From assembly GCA_021811565.1 (NCBI GenBank), contig JAJZOL010000188.1, positions 1-37,317 on the forward strand: 37,317 nt of DNA. Direction: 5' to 3'. Shown in pieces: positions 1-8,426 of this stretch (positions are counted from its first letter, which is position 1; the number at the start of each line of letters is the position of its first letter). Position numbers and translations under genes: made by a program. The notes under the pieces are model-generated. The model ran no database searches. It saw only the letters and a program-made list of their open reading frames with translations, and was not told where the DNA came from. This stretch comes from a bacterium. GTDB lineage: Bacteria > Armatimonadota > Chthonomonadetes > Chthonomonadales > CAJBBX01.

Positions 1-601
1 CCGATGTGAGGTTGGACGGGGTGTAGCCGTAAATTGGATTAGTGAAGAAAGGGAACATCTCATCTCGTATGATCCTTGTATCGGAGGGGTCCATGAAAGA
101 GGCATCCGTCACAATTCGGTTGGATGTGTAATCCGTCTCGAAACTTGATCCGGCGTTTTGAGTGGATTCCCCTGCGATGATGGAAAAGCTGCCCGAATCG
201 AAGCGATAACTTGATCCGTAGCATTGCCAGTAACTTGTCGTGCCGGGGCATCCTCCGTCCGACGACACCTGTGCTGGACCGCCGGTGTCGTCAGGGCATC
301 GGAAAATATCCTTGTTTTTTCCATAAGGCAGGATCTCAAGCTCCACCCCCTTGTGTCCCGGCTGACCTGCGGGCGGATTAACATCGTAAGCGTAAAATAT
401 GGGCATCACTTCGTCATAGTCCTGCACATACATTCTCGTCTGCATGCCTATCTGCCTTCCGTTGGAGATGCATGTGATCTCCCGCGCCTTCTCCCGCGCC
501 TGGGCGAATACGGGGAATAGAATTGCAGCGAGAATCGAAATAATCGCAATTACCACGAGCAATTCAATCAATGTAAAGGCGTTCGCCTTTTTTTCGGACA
601 T
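1..601 (-). CDS. Type IV prepilin-like / pseudopilin protein, C-terminus cut by window edge
   Basis: About 200 codons are visible without a stop, so the gene runs off the left end. The protein begins MSEKKANAFTLIELLVVIAI, a class III (prepilin peptidase) signal: a short basic leader, then F-T-L-I-E and a long hydrophobic helix ending LFPVFAQAREKAR. After the helix come conserved pairs such as E-I-T-C-I-S-N and V-Q-D-Y-D-E-V-M-P, then R-C-P-D-D. This is the layout of the H-X9-DG family of prepilin-like proteins, common in Armatimonadota and Planctomycetota. Such proteins would be cleaved by PilD and sit in the inner membrane or a pseudopilus. The start ATG at 601 has AAAGGAT about 9 nt upstream; an earlier ATG (ATG GTT TAA) is a two-codon dead end. 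The gene lies 62 nt beyond an intrinsic terminator and a TPP riboswitch, which should control it. The exact role is unknown. Confidence 0.85.
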   Translation of the reverse strand, partial: MSEKKANAFTLIELLVVIAIISILAAILFPVFAQAREKAREITCISNGRQIGMQTRMYVQDYDEVMPIFYAYDVNPPAGQPGHKGVELEILPYGKNKDIFRCPDDTGGPAQVSSDGGCPGTTSYWQCYGSSYRFDSGSFSIIAGESTQNAGSSFETDYTSNRIVTDASFMDPSDTRIIRDEMFPFFTNPIYGYTPSNLTS

Positions 602-662
602 TTAAACCATCCTTTCGTTCAAGTCGGGAACGAGGGAAGGATGCGCCACTGAGATTACGCAT

Positions 663-703
663 AAAAAAAGCCGCAACCTTCGGTGGGAGCTGAAAGTAGC
701 GGC
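663..703 (-). terminator. Intrinsic terminator, expression platform of the TPP riboswitch
   Basis: On the minus strand GCCGC (703-699) pairs with GCGGC (674-670), with a small ACC-GAA-GGT hairpin inside the loop, followed directly by seven T (669-663). A second stem, AACAAGT (725-719) with ACTTGTT (712-706), sits between aptamer and terminator. The layout fits riboswitch control by premature termination, upstream of the prepilin-like start at 601. Confidence 0.8.
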
Positions 704-724
704 GTAACAAGTCTTCGTACTTGT

Positions 725-817
725 TCGCTTCCCTCCGTCGGCATTACCCGTATCAGGTGTAAGGGGTTCTCCGAAATTCGGAATCTCAGCCAGCCTTAAA
801 GCCAGCACCCCCAGCGA
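725..817 (-). promoter_or_regulatory. TPP riboswitch (THI-box)
   Basis: Read on the minus strand, the conserved THI-box blocks occur in the right order: GGGGGTGC (812-805), GGCTGGCTGAGAT, ACCCCTTACACCTGATACGG and GTAATGCCGACGGAGGGAAG. P1 closes as TCGCT (817-813) with AGCGA (729-725). These are the thiamine pyrophosphate-binding cores (CUGAGA; ACCUGA-GGGUAAUGCC-GGGAA). An intrinsic terminator follows, so TPP binding would be expected to stop transcription. The only gene visible downstream is a prepilin-like gene, not a thi gene. The rest of the 602-1062 gap (856-1062) shows nothing I can name. Confidence 0.93.
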
Positions 818-825
818 TATCATTT

Positions 826-855
826 ATTATATCTTACGAAACAATCATCCTGCAA
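826..855 (-). promoter_or_regulatory. Sigma-70-type promoter of the riboswitch leader
   Basis: TTGCAG (855-850) and a consensus TATAAT (831-826) are separated by 18 nt on the minus strand. Initiation about 7 nt downstream would place the transcript start at the very beginning of the TPP aptamer, which supports the assignment. Confidence 0.65.
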
Positions 856-1062
856 GTGACCTCCGCGGTTGCATTTTTTTTGATGCTCTGTCTCAGACGG
901 CAATTTACCGCATCGAGTGTAATTGCGAAACTATATGGAAACGGTTTGCGAAGTGCATTTTACGCTTAATCATACTCCGTAGATCGAATCATGCAATTCT
1001 CTGAAGGCATACATTCTCTCTTAGATATGTATTAGGCTGCGGATTTCAATGAACCTGAGTAA

Positions 1063-2763
1063 TTAGTTGCCTCCGGACGCAACTACTGATTGAACCGGAT
1101 ACAGAGTATTGGTCGTCAACAACGGGAAATAAGAGTAGTTCAATACCCTCTTGAATAGATCGTCGATTTTCGGTGAAAAAGTATCCCCCCAATTGGTTGC
1201 ATCCAGTTTGTTCGCCGCTTTCAATTCGGCGGTCTCAGGGTCTATCTGATGTGCGATATGATAAAGACAGGATAGCGCCATATGCACATCCGCCGAGGAA
1301 TCATTCACGCGCTCTACGCTCCTCAACAGTGGGAGCGCTTTTGTCGGATTATTCACCGCGAGGTAATAGAGCGCTCTGGAATACTCACAATATGGGTTGT
1401 TGGGATCGATATACAACCCGAATCCGCTCAACATACCCGCTACATCATACACGCGTTTCCCTTGCGTCAACGCCTCCATTGCCGTTAAAGAATAAGCCAC
1501 GGAAGCCATTGGGTTTTTCTCCAATGCGGATAGGAGCAACGTGTGAGCATCGTCGAGATTGTTTGCGAAATAGGCTTGCAAAAGATTCACTTCGGGCTGA
1601 CCGCCCATCATGGCTTCCGCCTGCAATTCCTCCTTTACGGCGCGAACCTTTTGTCCTCCCTGCAAATCCGCATAGGCTGCCATGATCCAATCAGCGGTAG
1701 TGGATATGTCTCCGTTTGATGGGGCGGTGGCGTCGGAATCGACTTCGGATATCACCGCTTTGCGGGCCTTGTCAGGTTGGTGCATGATAACATAGTACAT
1801 CCCCATAAGCGCATGGGTTGCGGCATCTCCGCGTTGAGATGTGATGAGATCTCGCAAAGTACTCCAAGCGTTGATGAAATCGCCGGAATTGATATAGGCG
1901 AGCGCCAAACGATTGGCGATATTGATGGGAACGTTATCCAAACTTCCGCATTTCTTATAGGATTGGATTGCATCGTACCAATCGTAAATCGAGGCGTAGT
2001 AATCGCCTTGGAGCATATTCTTATCCGTGGAGGATGCGTTTGCAGGCACGGATTGCGACTGGATTTTTTTAATCTCCTTGAAGATCGTCACTGCTTGGTT
2101 CAAGTAAGGAATGGACGTATTGGATTGAAGGTTTTTGTCCGCAGCGTCCACAAGGAAGGAGACTTTCATGGTGCGCAGAGTGGTATCGTTATCGGGAACT
2201 GGGAGTTTGTTGAGCATCTCAATGGCCTGATCGGGATGCCCGCTTTGCTTCAAATACTGCGCCATCGCACGGATTGCGTTCGGGTTATTCGGATTGATCT
2301 TCATCGCGCGTGCGCACTCCACCTGAGCGGTATCCAAATCTCCCTTCTTAAGCGCCTCCATCGCCATCTGCGCGTGTTTGTCCGCGCCGAGGGAAAGCTG
2401 ATTATCGAAGATGAGATGCAGGTCCGCCTTAACCGTGGTTCCGTCCTGCTCGGTGGCGACCGCCGTGATGGTGTGAGGGCCATCGTTATAATTCAGAGTG
2501 TCAAAGGAGACCTCGTAAGGAGTTGCGGTTTTCGTACCGATCACCGTTCCATCCACCTCGATATCCACTTTGGTGATAAATACATTATCGGGGTAAGCCA
2601 GCATTGCGCGGATATTGATGGTTTTGCTAACCGTTTCCCCATCCTGATGATTAAAAGTGATTGTAACATCCGCACGAGCGACAACGCACGCGAATAGTAA
2701 AAGCACAGCCGATAGAACAAACCCGAAATTTCGGTGTGAGATTGAAAGACGCTTCACACTCAT
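1063..2763 (-). CDS. Secreted TPR-repeat protein with N-terminal Ig-like domain
   Basis: The chosen ATG at 2763 has AGGAG 5 nt upstream. An in-frame ATG 24 nt earlier has no good ribosome site. The 566-residue product begins with a basic stretch and a hydrophobic signal peptide (about residues 5-31, ending ACVVARA). A beta-rich region follows (about 32-120) with D-V-T-I-T-F-N-H and a P-H-T-I-T-A-V-A repeat end, typical of Ig-like or cadherin-like modules on bacterial surface proteins. The remainder is helical with recognisable TPR units, for example A-L-K-K-G-D-L-D-T-A-Q-V and Q-S-G-H-P-D-Q-A-I-E-M-L. It is probably a periplasmic or envelope scaffold for protein contacts. No enzymatic motif is seen and partners are unknown. 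It appears to be a single-gene unit, with more than 130 nt of non-coding sequence on either side. Confidence 0.8.
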   Translation of the reverse strand: MSVKRLSISHRNFGFVLSAVLLLFACVVARADVTITFNHQDGETVSKTINIRAMLAYPDNVFITKVDIEVDGTVIGTKTATPYEVSFDTLNYNDGPHTITAVATEQDGTTVKADLHLIFDNQLSLGADKHAQMAMEALKKGDLDTAQVECARAMKINPNNPNAIRAMAQYLKQSGHPDQAIEMLNKLPVPDNDTTLRTMKVSFLVDAADKNLQSNTSIPYLNQAVTIFKEIKKIQSQSVPANASSTDKNMLQGDYYASIYDWYDAIQSYKKCGSLDNVPINIANRLALAYINSGDFINAWSTLRDLITSQRGDAATHALMGMYYVIMHQPDKARKAVISEVDSDATAPSNGDISTTADWIMAAYADLQGGQKVRAVKEELQAEAMMGGQPEVNLLQAYFANNLDDAHTLLLSALEKNPMASVAYSLTAMEALTQGKRVYDVAGMLSGFGLYIDPNNPYCEYSRALYYLAVNNPTKALPLLRSVERVNDSSADVHMALSCLYHIAHQIDPETAELKAANKLDATNWGDTFSPKIDDLFKRVLNYSYFPLLTTNTLYPVQSVVASGGN

Positions 2764-2923
2764 CGCTTCTCCTCCATGATCTCTCATCTTGCGGGATGAG
2801 CTTTCTTTAATATAATAGGGGCGGCGCTAAGTAAATCCCCTCGCTGCATTTATGTCACAGGGGATTGTGGGATATTCAGTTTATTTCATGAATTATACTT
2901 TAACATGCGAGTGCGTACATAAC

Positions 2924-4165
2924 TTACAAGGGATCAATATCCGCCACAGCCGGAGATCGATCAAAATAATACACCAAACGCGCACTTAAGTCGTCATTGG
3001 GATCTCCTTGGGCGATTTCCAAATGGAATCTCGCTTTCACGGATTGCCCCGGTCCGATGGATCCGAGCATAGCGATCGTCGAAGGCGTAATACGAGAGTG
3101 TGATTTGGAATGCAGAACGAATCGCGCGTTGCCCACCGTGCCCCCTCCGTAATTCGCCAAGGTAATGTTCACTGCATATGTGTCTGGCGGTCCGGAGGAA
3201 CTCTTGATCCAATTTAGTTGCGGCAGCAGTTGCAGACAGCACATACTAGTTTCGCTAAGGGAATCCCGAAGATCGCCGATATATACGTCGAACTCCTTGT
3301 CCACTATAGTATGGTTCGCAAGCTTGATGTTTTCAAGCAGTGTCTGAATATTGGAGAGAAGAAACAGAGCGCGATGGATATTCCTTAGTCGATCGTAACG
3401 GTTGGATACGGATACCCCTTGTGACACTATGCTGATCTGCTCCCGACATTCATTATAGGGGCCATTTAGTACTCGAAAGAGGTGAGAACTATGTTTTTTT
3501 AAGCCTCTTATGACATCGAGCAAGTTCTGTGTGTTTTCCACCATTCGCGCGGTTTGATTTACAATAATCAAAAGGGTCCCCTGTTCTGGTTTTTGCCAGA
3601 TCACCTTCGTGACATTTCCAGGATGCAATTGAGGAACGGATTCCAAACGATCCAATCCGATATCATCAGCGGAACCCTGCAGGGAAAAGTCGACTTTACT
3701 GAAAGTAAGACACCCGGCGGGCAGTTTTACGGTGATGATGTTTCGTATCTTGCTGTCACTAGGGTTTGTGAATAGCAGGCATATTTTGTACCCTTCGCGC
3801 GTTGCGAGGATGTTGTTCATAACGGATGATCCCTCCGGGGGCAACACCATACCTTCCATGTCCATCTTTTCAAGAAGATGCTTTGCTTGATCCGGAAGCG
3901 CAGAAGACTGTTTGATGATGTCATCCGTGGTCATTAGGTTACCGGTGTTTGTGCATGCGTCCATAGAGATGTAGCGTTGAATCGGCTGTGCGGTTTGATT
4001 GACGTTTGGCTGCGCGGGAGGTGCGTTTTGCTCTGTGGAGTTATCCTGCATGCCTGGAATGACAAGAAGGAATAAGAGAGCGGACATCCCCAATACGATG
4101 GGGGTCTGGATCGCTTTTCCACCTCCCTTGATTACGGAATGGATAAATGTGATTAGATGTTTCAT
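2924..4165 (-). CDS. Membrane-anchored protein of unknown function
   Basis: The ATG at 4165 overlaps the stop of the DUF951 gene (ATGA), indicating translational coupling. Longer in-frame extensions overlap DUF951 and are unlikely. The 413-residue product has a short cytoplasmic N-terminus, one hydrophobic helix (about residues 21-40, T-P-I-V-L-G-M-S-A-L-L-F-L-L-V-I-P), a Q/N/P-rich linker, and a large extracytoplasmic part. The central region is partly helical. The last roughly 80 residues (N-I-T-L-A-N-Y-G-G-G-T-V-G to F-H-L-E-I) look like a CARDB or immunoglobulin-type beta sandwich. I do not recognise the family. Co-expression with DUF951 is the only context clue. Confidence 0.7.
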   Translation of the reverse strand: MKHLITFIHSVIKGGGKAIQTPIVLGMSALLFLLVIPGMQDNSTEQNAPPAQPNVNQTAQPIQRYISMDACTNTGNLMTTDDIIKQSSALPDQAKHLLEKMDMEGMVLPPEGSSVMNNILATREGYKICLLFTNPSDSKIRNIITVKLPAGCLTFSKVDFSLQGSADDIGLDRLESVPQLHPGNVTKVIWQKPEQGTLLIIVNQTARMVENTQNLLDVIRGLKKHSSHLFRVLNGPYNECREQISIVSQGVSVSNRYDRLRNIHRALFLLSNIQTLLENIKLANHTIVDKEFDVYIGDLRDSLSETSMCCLQLLPQLNWIKSSSGPPDTYAVNITLANYGGGTVGNARFVLHSKSHSRITPSTIAMLGSIGPGQSVKARFHLEIAQGDPNDDLSARLVYYFDRSPAVADIDPL

Positions 4166-4374
4166 ATTTCTTTCCCTGGTTTTTCCAAATGCACAATGCG
4201 TTTTAGCAGTTGTTCGCGTTCCATCATGATTGCATGTCCGCATCCCTCACATATCAATCCGATATCCGCCCCAATACGCCGCACTCTCCACGTGCGACTT
4301 CCGCAAGGGTGAGCTTTTCTCAGCTGAACGATATCACCGGGCTCAATTTGCCAGTTCAAGGTTCCTTTTTCCAC
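4162..4374 (-). CDS. DUF951 family protein
   Basis: A protein of about 70 residues with the DUF951 core: E-P-G-D-I-V-Q-L-R-K-A-H-P-C-G-S, then W-R-V-R-R-I-G-A-D-I, then I-C-E-G-C-G-H. Family members are short single-domain proteins, often encoded near DNA-replication or mechanosensitive-channel genes in Firmicutes; their function is unknown. The conserved cysteines and H-P-C-G suggest metal binding or a nucleic-acid-binding SH3-like fold, which is inference. The start is uncertain: TTG at 4398, GTG at 4374 (used here) and TTG at 4359 (AAAGGA just upstream) are all possible, and no ATG is available. Its stop overlaps the next start by 4 nt. Confidence 0.8.
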   Translation of the reverse strand: MEKGTLNWQIEPGDIVQLRKAHPCGSRTWRVRRIGADIGLICEGCGHAIMMEREQLLKRIVHLEKPGKEI

Positions 4375-4660
4375 CAAAAACGATATTCCCGAAAACAAGC
4401 CGTCTTATCATTGCGCATCCAACATGGTTATGAAGTGTCGCATTTCCAGGGATTTTCGCTTGCCTCGCTCATTGGGAGATTGTTAAATGCGCCAAAGGTC
4501 ATTCGGCCTTCACCAGTCATTATAACATAGAACGGACGGGGGATGTGTCGTTTAAGGATTATCGCTCTCCATTTCATGTGCTTCATTGAACGCTTCGTAG
4601 GCGGATTCGTTGGTATAATGATATCATTGTCACCAATCACTTGAAGATATTGAGGTTTCG

Positions 4661-5560
4661 ATGCAAATTACGAAAACCACCAATCAGTTTTGGAAACTTC
4701 TTAAGGAGATTTCCCCTCAGGACATTGAGGATGAAAGCCAAATTCCATTTAGAATATACGTAGTATGCAGCCCTGGGGATCGCAAGGGCATCGAAACAAT
4801 CCTGTTCAAATCACACCCCCTGAGCCAGATTTTGGACTCGTCTCATCAGGTGGAATTCATGGATGAATGCCCGTCATCCTACGGAGAGAAGGATATCATC
4901 ATCGATTCGAGAGACACTACGCCTCTTGATGTGAACATGTCGCAATACTATTTCCACCTGAGATATTTCGGAGACTGGCGCAAATTGATTCTTCGCATTT
5001 TGGAATGCCGTGGCGATATCAGTCTCTCCCTTGCTCGTCACATTCCGGCATTTCGTGAGCACAAGGCGGATCAGGTTATCAGGGAGTGTTGCATGGTGAA
5101 CGCTCAATTTGTAGTCATTAACTCCCTCCCTGCGATTATCCCGTTTGCGATTCCGCTGCTTCCGGTCTCCATGGTGGGGGATATCGTCACCTTGACGAAG
5201 AACCAGATGATGATGACGCTCAAATTGGGTGTGATTTATGGGTTCGAGGCTGATTGGCGATCAAGAGGCATGGAGATGCTTCCGATATTCGGGAATGCGT
5301 TCGGTTGGAAGTCTATCGCACGAGAGGTGTTGGACTTAATGCCTGCGGGAATAGGTATCGTTCCGCGCGGAGCCATTGCATACGCTGGGACCGCCGCAAT
5401 CGGAAAGGTGATGCGGGCTTATTACAGCAAAGGCGTGCCTGTAAGTCTCACCGCCATCAATCGGCAGTATCGCGACCAAATAGACGAAGCCACGCGGATT
5501 GTCAAACAGATGCTTCCACGATTTCTGGAGAGCAGAAAACGACATGGAGAGGGCAAGTGA
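4661..5560 (+). CDS. DUF697/YcjF-like membrane protein lacking a GTPase domain
   Basis: A 299-residue protein transcribed divergently from the DUF951 pair; a TATAAT lies at 4615-4620. The N-terminal 120 residues resemble the small alpha/beta domain found in front of DUF697 in some environmental genomes (F-R-I-Y-V-V-C-S). The C-terminal half carries the DUF697-type core: a helix with H-K-A-D-Q-V-I-R-E-C-C-M-V-N-A-Q, then the hydrophobic stretch S-L-P-A-I-I-P-F-A-I-P-L-L-P-V, then D-I-V-T-L-T-K-N-Q-M-M-M-T-L-K-L. A second hydrophobic G/A-rich segment (about 225-250) includes G-I-G-I-V-P-R-G-A-I-A-Y. In Proteobacteria this domain is usually fused to an Era-like GTPase; no P-loop is present here. 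It is likely an inner-membrane protein of unknown role. Confidence 0.65.
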   Translation: MQITKTTNQFWKLLKEISPQDIEDESQIPFRIYVVCSPGDRKGIETILFKSHPLSQILDSSHQVEFMDECPSSYGEKDIIIDSRDTTPLDVNMSQYYFHLRYFGDWRKLILRILECRGDISLSLARHIPAFREHKADQVIRECCMVNAQFVVINSLPAIIPFAIPLLPVSMVGDIVTLTKNQMMMTLKLGVIYGFEADWRSRGMEMLPIFGNAFGWKSIAREVLDLMPAGIGIVPRGAIAYAGTAAIGKVMRAYYSKGVPVSLTAINRQYRDQIDEATRIVKQMLPRFLESRKRHGEGK

Positions 5561-5596
5561 TTGCAGAAATGCCTCACTTGCCGCAACTCTCCTCCC

Positions 5597-6679
5597 TCAT
5601 TTCGGAATATTCAGATAATTTCCATACCCAATAATCACGGTGGATGATACAAGTACCGCCAAGCCAAGCGCGATCAGCCAGTGAGTTCGTTTGCTGGTAC
5701 CCTTCCACTCCTTGAGAGCTATTCCCCACAACATACTGAAGATCATGATGCTTGCCATATGCAAGGTCCAACTAGAGAATGAGTAGCTACCCATTTTGCT
5801 TTGACCCATGGTGTAGAAGAAGAACTGAAGATACCATGTTATCCCTGCCATTGCCGAGAAGAGATAGTTGTTGGCAATGAGCGAGGCTCCTTCCTTTTGC
5901 CCATCTACGACGCCAAGGTATTCCCGACCGGAGCGATTTTTAATGTTAAGCGCGGCGCACCAAACGAAATTGGTTACAAAACCGCCAAGCAGAACGGGTA
6001 TCAGAACCGGCAAGCCCTGCCAAATTGCAGACCTTCCATGGTGTTGCAGAATGTTCACGGCGTAATCGTTAATCGGTTTACCCGCATCCAGTCCAAAAGC
6101 CATGCAGGAACTCATGATGCCGGAAAAGGTGGCGATCGCCATGCCCTTGCCAAAATGGAATTCCGTGATCGTACTCTGTTTCTGCTCCGTGGTTAGCTCA
6201 CGCTCCTTGGACATGCCCGCCATTCCACTGACGCCAATGCCTATCACGCTCGCAAATACGCCAAGCAGGATGAATTTGCCTGATAGGGTCGAGAAAATAC
6301 CTGAAAGCTGCCCGTGAAAGATAGGCGGGATCATAGTACCGAATACCGCCGTGTAGCCTAGAGCGACCGCCATTCCCAAGGCGATGCCAAGGTATCTCAT
6401 CGTCAATCCGAATGTCAGGCCTCCCACGCCCCACAACATCCCGAACAGAAACGCCCAAAAGAGGACATGTATGGGTGTGTGAGCTAGTATGGACCAAACT
6501 CCCGGTACTAAAAGCGAAGCCATGAGTGCGGGCATGATGATCCAACTGAAAAAGCCGCCGGCAAGCCAGTATGTTTCCCACGACCAACGTCTGACCTGCT
6601 TGTATGGAATATAAAAGCTGGCGGCTGCGAGTCCTCCCGTCCAATGCAAAAGGACTCCGAGGAATGGGTTAGGTGTCAA
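5597..6679 (-). CDS. rhaT: L-rhamnose/proton symporter, RhaT family
   Basis: A 360-residue protein, close to the 344 of E. coli RhaT. Family-specific blocks are clear: a hydrophobic start with L-L-H-W-T-G-G, then F-Y-I-P-Y-K-Q-V-R-R-W-S-W-E-T-Y-W, then G-G-F-F-S-W-I-I-M-P-A, then F-G-M-L-W-G-V-G-G-L and Y-G/F-G-L-T-M-R-Y-L-G. About ten transmembrane helices are spread along the chain. It should import L-rhamnose (or L-lyxose-like sugars) with protons across the inner membrane. The start is TTG with AAAGGAG 7 nt upstream. It follows the isomerase gene by 105 nt on the same strand, so both are probably in one unit. Together with the GH78 rhamnosidase elsewhere in the window this supports rhamnose use. 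Confidence 0.9.
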   Translation of the reverse strand: MTPNPFLGVLLHWTGGLAAASFYIPYKQVRRWSWETYWLAGGFFSWIIMPALMASLLVPGVWSILAHTPIHVLFWAFLFGMLWGVGGLTFGLTMRYLGIALGMAVALGYTAVFGTMIPPIFHGQLSGIFSTLSGKFILLGVFASVIGIGVSGMAGMSKERELTTEQKQSTITEFHFGKGMAIATFSGIMSSCMAFGLDAGKPINDYAVNILQHHGRSAIWQGLPVLIPVLLGGFVTNFVWCAALNIKNRSGREYLGVVDGQKEGASLIANNYLFSAMAGITWYLQFFFYTMGQSKMGSYSFSSWTLHMASIMIFSMLWGIALKEWKGTSKRTHWLIALGLAVLVSSTVIIGYGNYLNIPK

Positions 6680-6784
6680 CGAATTTCTCCTTTGCAGTTA
6701 TTGTGAAATAATACATAACGCGCTTCGCCAATCCATGTCATGATCCATTATGAACATTTGAAGTGTTTTTTGCAATTGATGGCA

Positions 6785-8200
6785 TTAACATATCCGAATG
6801 GATTCCATGCCGATCAACGAGGCGAGTTTTTCCAGATTAGAGGCGATATGACCGGTTCCAATGGCGCAATGATGCGCAGGCCCTGCATAACACCATCGAT
6901 TCACGAACTCCTTGGCGCCGATGGGAAACCTGTATCTGCTGTTAGTGTTTCCGATTTGAAGAATGGGTCCGGGAACCGATTCTCCTTCCGCGAAGAGGAG
7001 TTTCAGCTTGCCATGTCCATCCTGAATGACTGAGAGGAGCGTCACCGGACCGTTTTTAACGCGCATTTCTATGGATAGTCCCTTGCCCGGTTTTCCGTGG
7101 TAGACGGGGAGAGGCACCAATTTGGCGGGACCGTCGGATATGGCGAGATGGGCGGGACCATCGTGCCCCAGAAGCACAATGTCGTCATTAAAGTCCATGG
7201 CGTAGAATTCAGAGAAAGAGCCTCCGCATCCGAAGAGGTCCAATATCTTCATCGCCTGAGCGTTTTTGATTTCGCACTCCCCCGCCACAGGAACACCATG
7301 AGCGGTGAGCAGGGAGTTGCCGGCGATTACCGAGGTGACGATGTCCTCGTATTCATTGCCTTCATACCCCTCGTAATAATATGCCATGGAGCCTATTTGA
7401 TGGTTTTGAACCAATTTATCCAAGGCGCAAGAGGTTTTCGCCGCTCTTACCAATTCATATGCTGAGCATTGCGGGCTAACCACAAATTCGCCGTGAAATT
7501 GCTTTAGTTTGATTTTTATCTCCTCGTCCGAAATCGAATCTCGTAAAGCCTTGAGTTCACACATCTCTAATATCTCGAAATGACATCCGAGCGCTGCTGA
7601 CTGCTGCGTCATGTCGCTATAGACATCAAGCATCCCCCCATAGTAATGCCCTAAAACGCCAACCCGATTGAGCCGCAACCCCTCGCGCACCTTGGCTGCG
7701 GAGACCCAATCCTCGATCTCGTTCCAAGCCTCGGAATCGGGGTCAAGAGTGCCGGTAATAAGATGGTATTCGATACCCGCTCTGTTGAAAACGGAGGCAA
7801 TCTCCGGCGCCGAGCAGGCTTGGCAGTGGGCGAGCCATTCCCCCGTCATCAAACCACGATCCCCCAGCGCGTTGAAGGATTCATAATCTATCGCCTTGAC
7901 GGGTTGGAGGTTGAGGACGATAACCGGTACGTTCGCTTTTTGAACAACAGGCAAAACCGTGGAGCTTAACGCATAGGTGGAGATGTAAAGAAAAAGAATA
8001 TCCGCACACTCCCTTTTGAAGAAATCACCCGCAAGCCTCGCTTTTTCCGGGGAATCCACCATTCCCGCGCTGACAACCTCGGCGTTGAAGGATTCGATGC
8101 GGGATTTTACTGTTTCCAGATAGCTAGTGAGGCGGGGGAGAAGGGATGGGAACTGTCCCCAGTAGGTGTCCAAGCCGATGCCGAACAGACCGATTTTCAT
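6785..8200 (-). CDS. L-arabinose/L-fucose isomerase-like sugar isomerase
   Basis: A 471-residue protein starting ATG at 8200 with AAAGGAGA 8 nt upstream. The N-terminal domain is Rossmann-like (K-I-G-L-F-G-I-G-L-D-T-Y-W-G-Q-F), as in the L-fucose/L-arabinose isomerase superfamily. It is followed by I-L-F-L-Y-I-S-T-Y-A, V-I-V-L-N-L-Q-P and G-H-Y-Y-G-G-M-L-D-V-Y. The C-terminal part has the metal-site style segments P-V-A-G-E-C-E-I-K, E-F-Y-A-M-D-F-N-D-D and G-H-D-G-P-A-H, plus A-H-H-C-A near the end. These fit the Mn-dependent ketol isomerase site. The true substrate cannot be read from sequence; the adjacent RhaT suggests L-rhamnose or a related deoxysugar. No classical rhaA/B/D is present in the window. 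Confidence 0.8.
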   Translation of the reverse strand: MKIGLFGIGLDTYWGQFPSLLPRLTSYLETVKSRIESFNAEVVSAGMVDSPEKARLAGDFFKRECADILFLYISTYALSSTVLPVVQKANVPVIVLNLQPVKAIDYESFNALGDRGLMTGEWLAHCQACSAPEIASVFNRAGIEYHLITGTLDPDSEAWNEIEDWVSAAKVREGLRLNRVGVLGHYYGGMLDVYSDMTQQSAALGCHFEILEMCELKALRDSISDEEIKIKLKQFHGEFVVSPQCSAYELVRAAKTSCALDKLVQNHQIGSMAYYYEGYEGNEYEDIVTSVIAGNSLLTAHGVPVAGECEIKNAQAMKILDLFGCGGSFSEFYAMDFNDDIVLLGHDGPAHLAISDGPAKLVPLPVYHGKPGKGLSIEMRVKNGPVTLLSVIQDGHGKLKLLFAEGESVPGPILQIGNTNSRYRFPIGAKEFVNRWCYAGPAHHCAIGTGHIASNLEKLASLIGMESIRIC

Positions 8201-8426
8201 AAGGTGTCTCCTTTGAGAAGGCGAAGGGAATTGACGGTTGGGCGAAGTACGTACCTATTGTGTCATATTTCCCCGCAAGAGCAAAACAGACTGCCAAAAA
8301 TCGAAGCGTGAAGGTGAGTTGAAAAGATATCTGCGCATTTTCATCGGATTTCGACTATTATAAAGTAGATTAATGCAGCAATTCGGATTTCGATTGTAAG
8401 TTCTCAAGCGTCCGGAGGAACGAGGA

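Noticed and set aside
1173-1685. 170-codon plus-strand frame opposite the TPR protein
   Set aside because: It is antisense to a clear signal-peptide/TPR gene and has no motif or plausible ribosome site.
1777-2697. 306-codon plus-strand frame
   Set aside because: Lies entirely antisense to the TPR protein. Its residue composition (many Ile, Arg, His, Val) looks like a complement translation.
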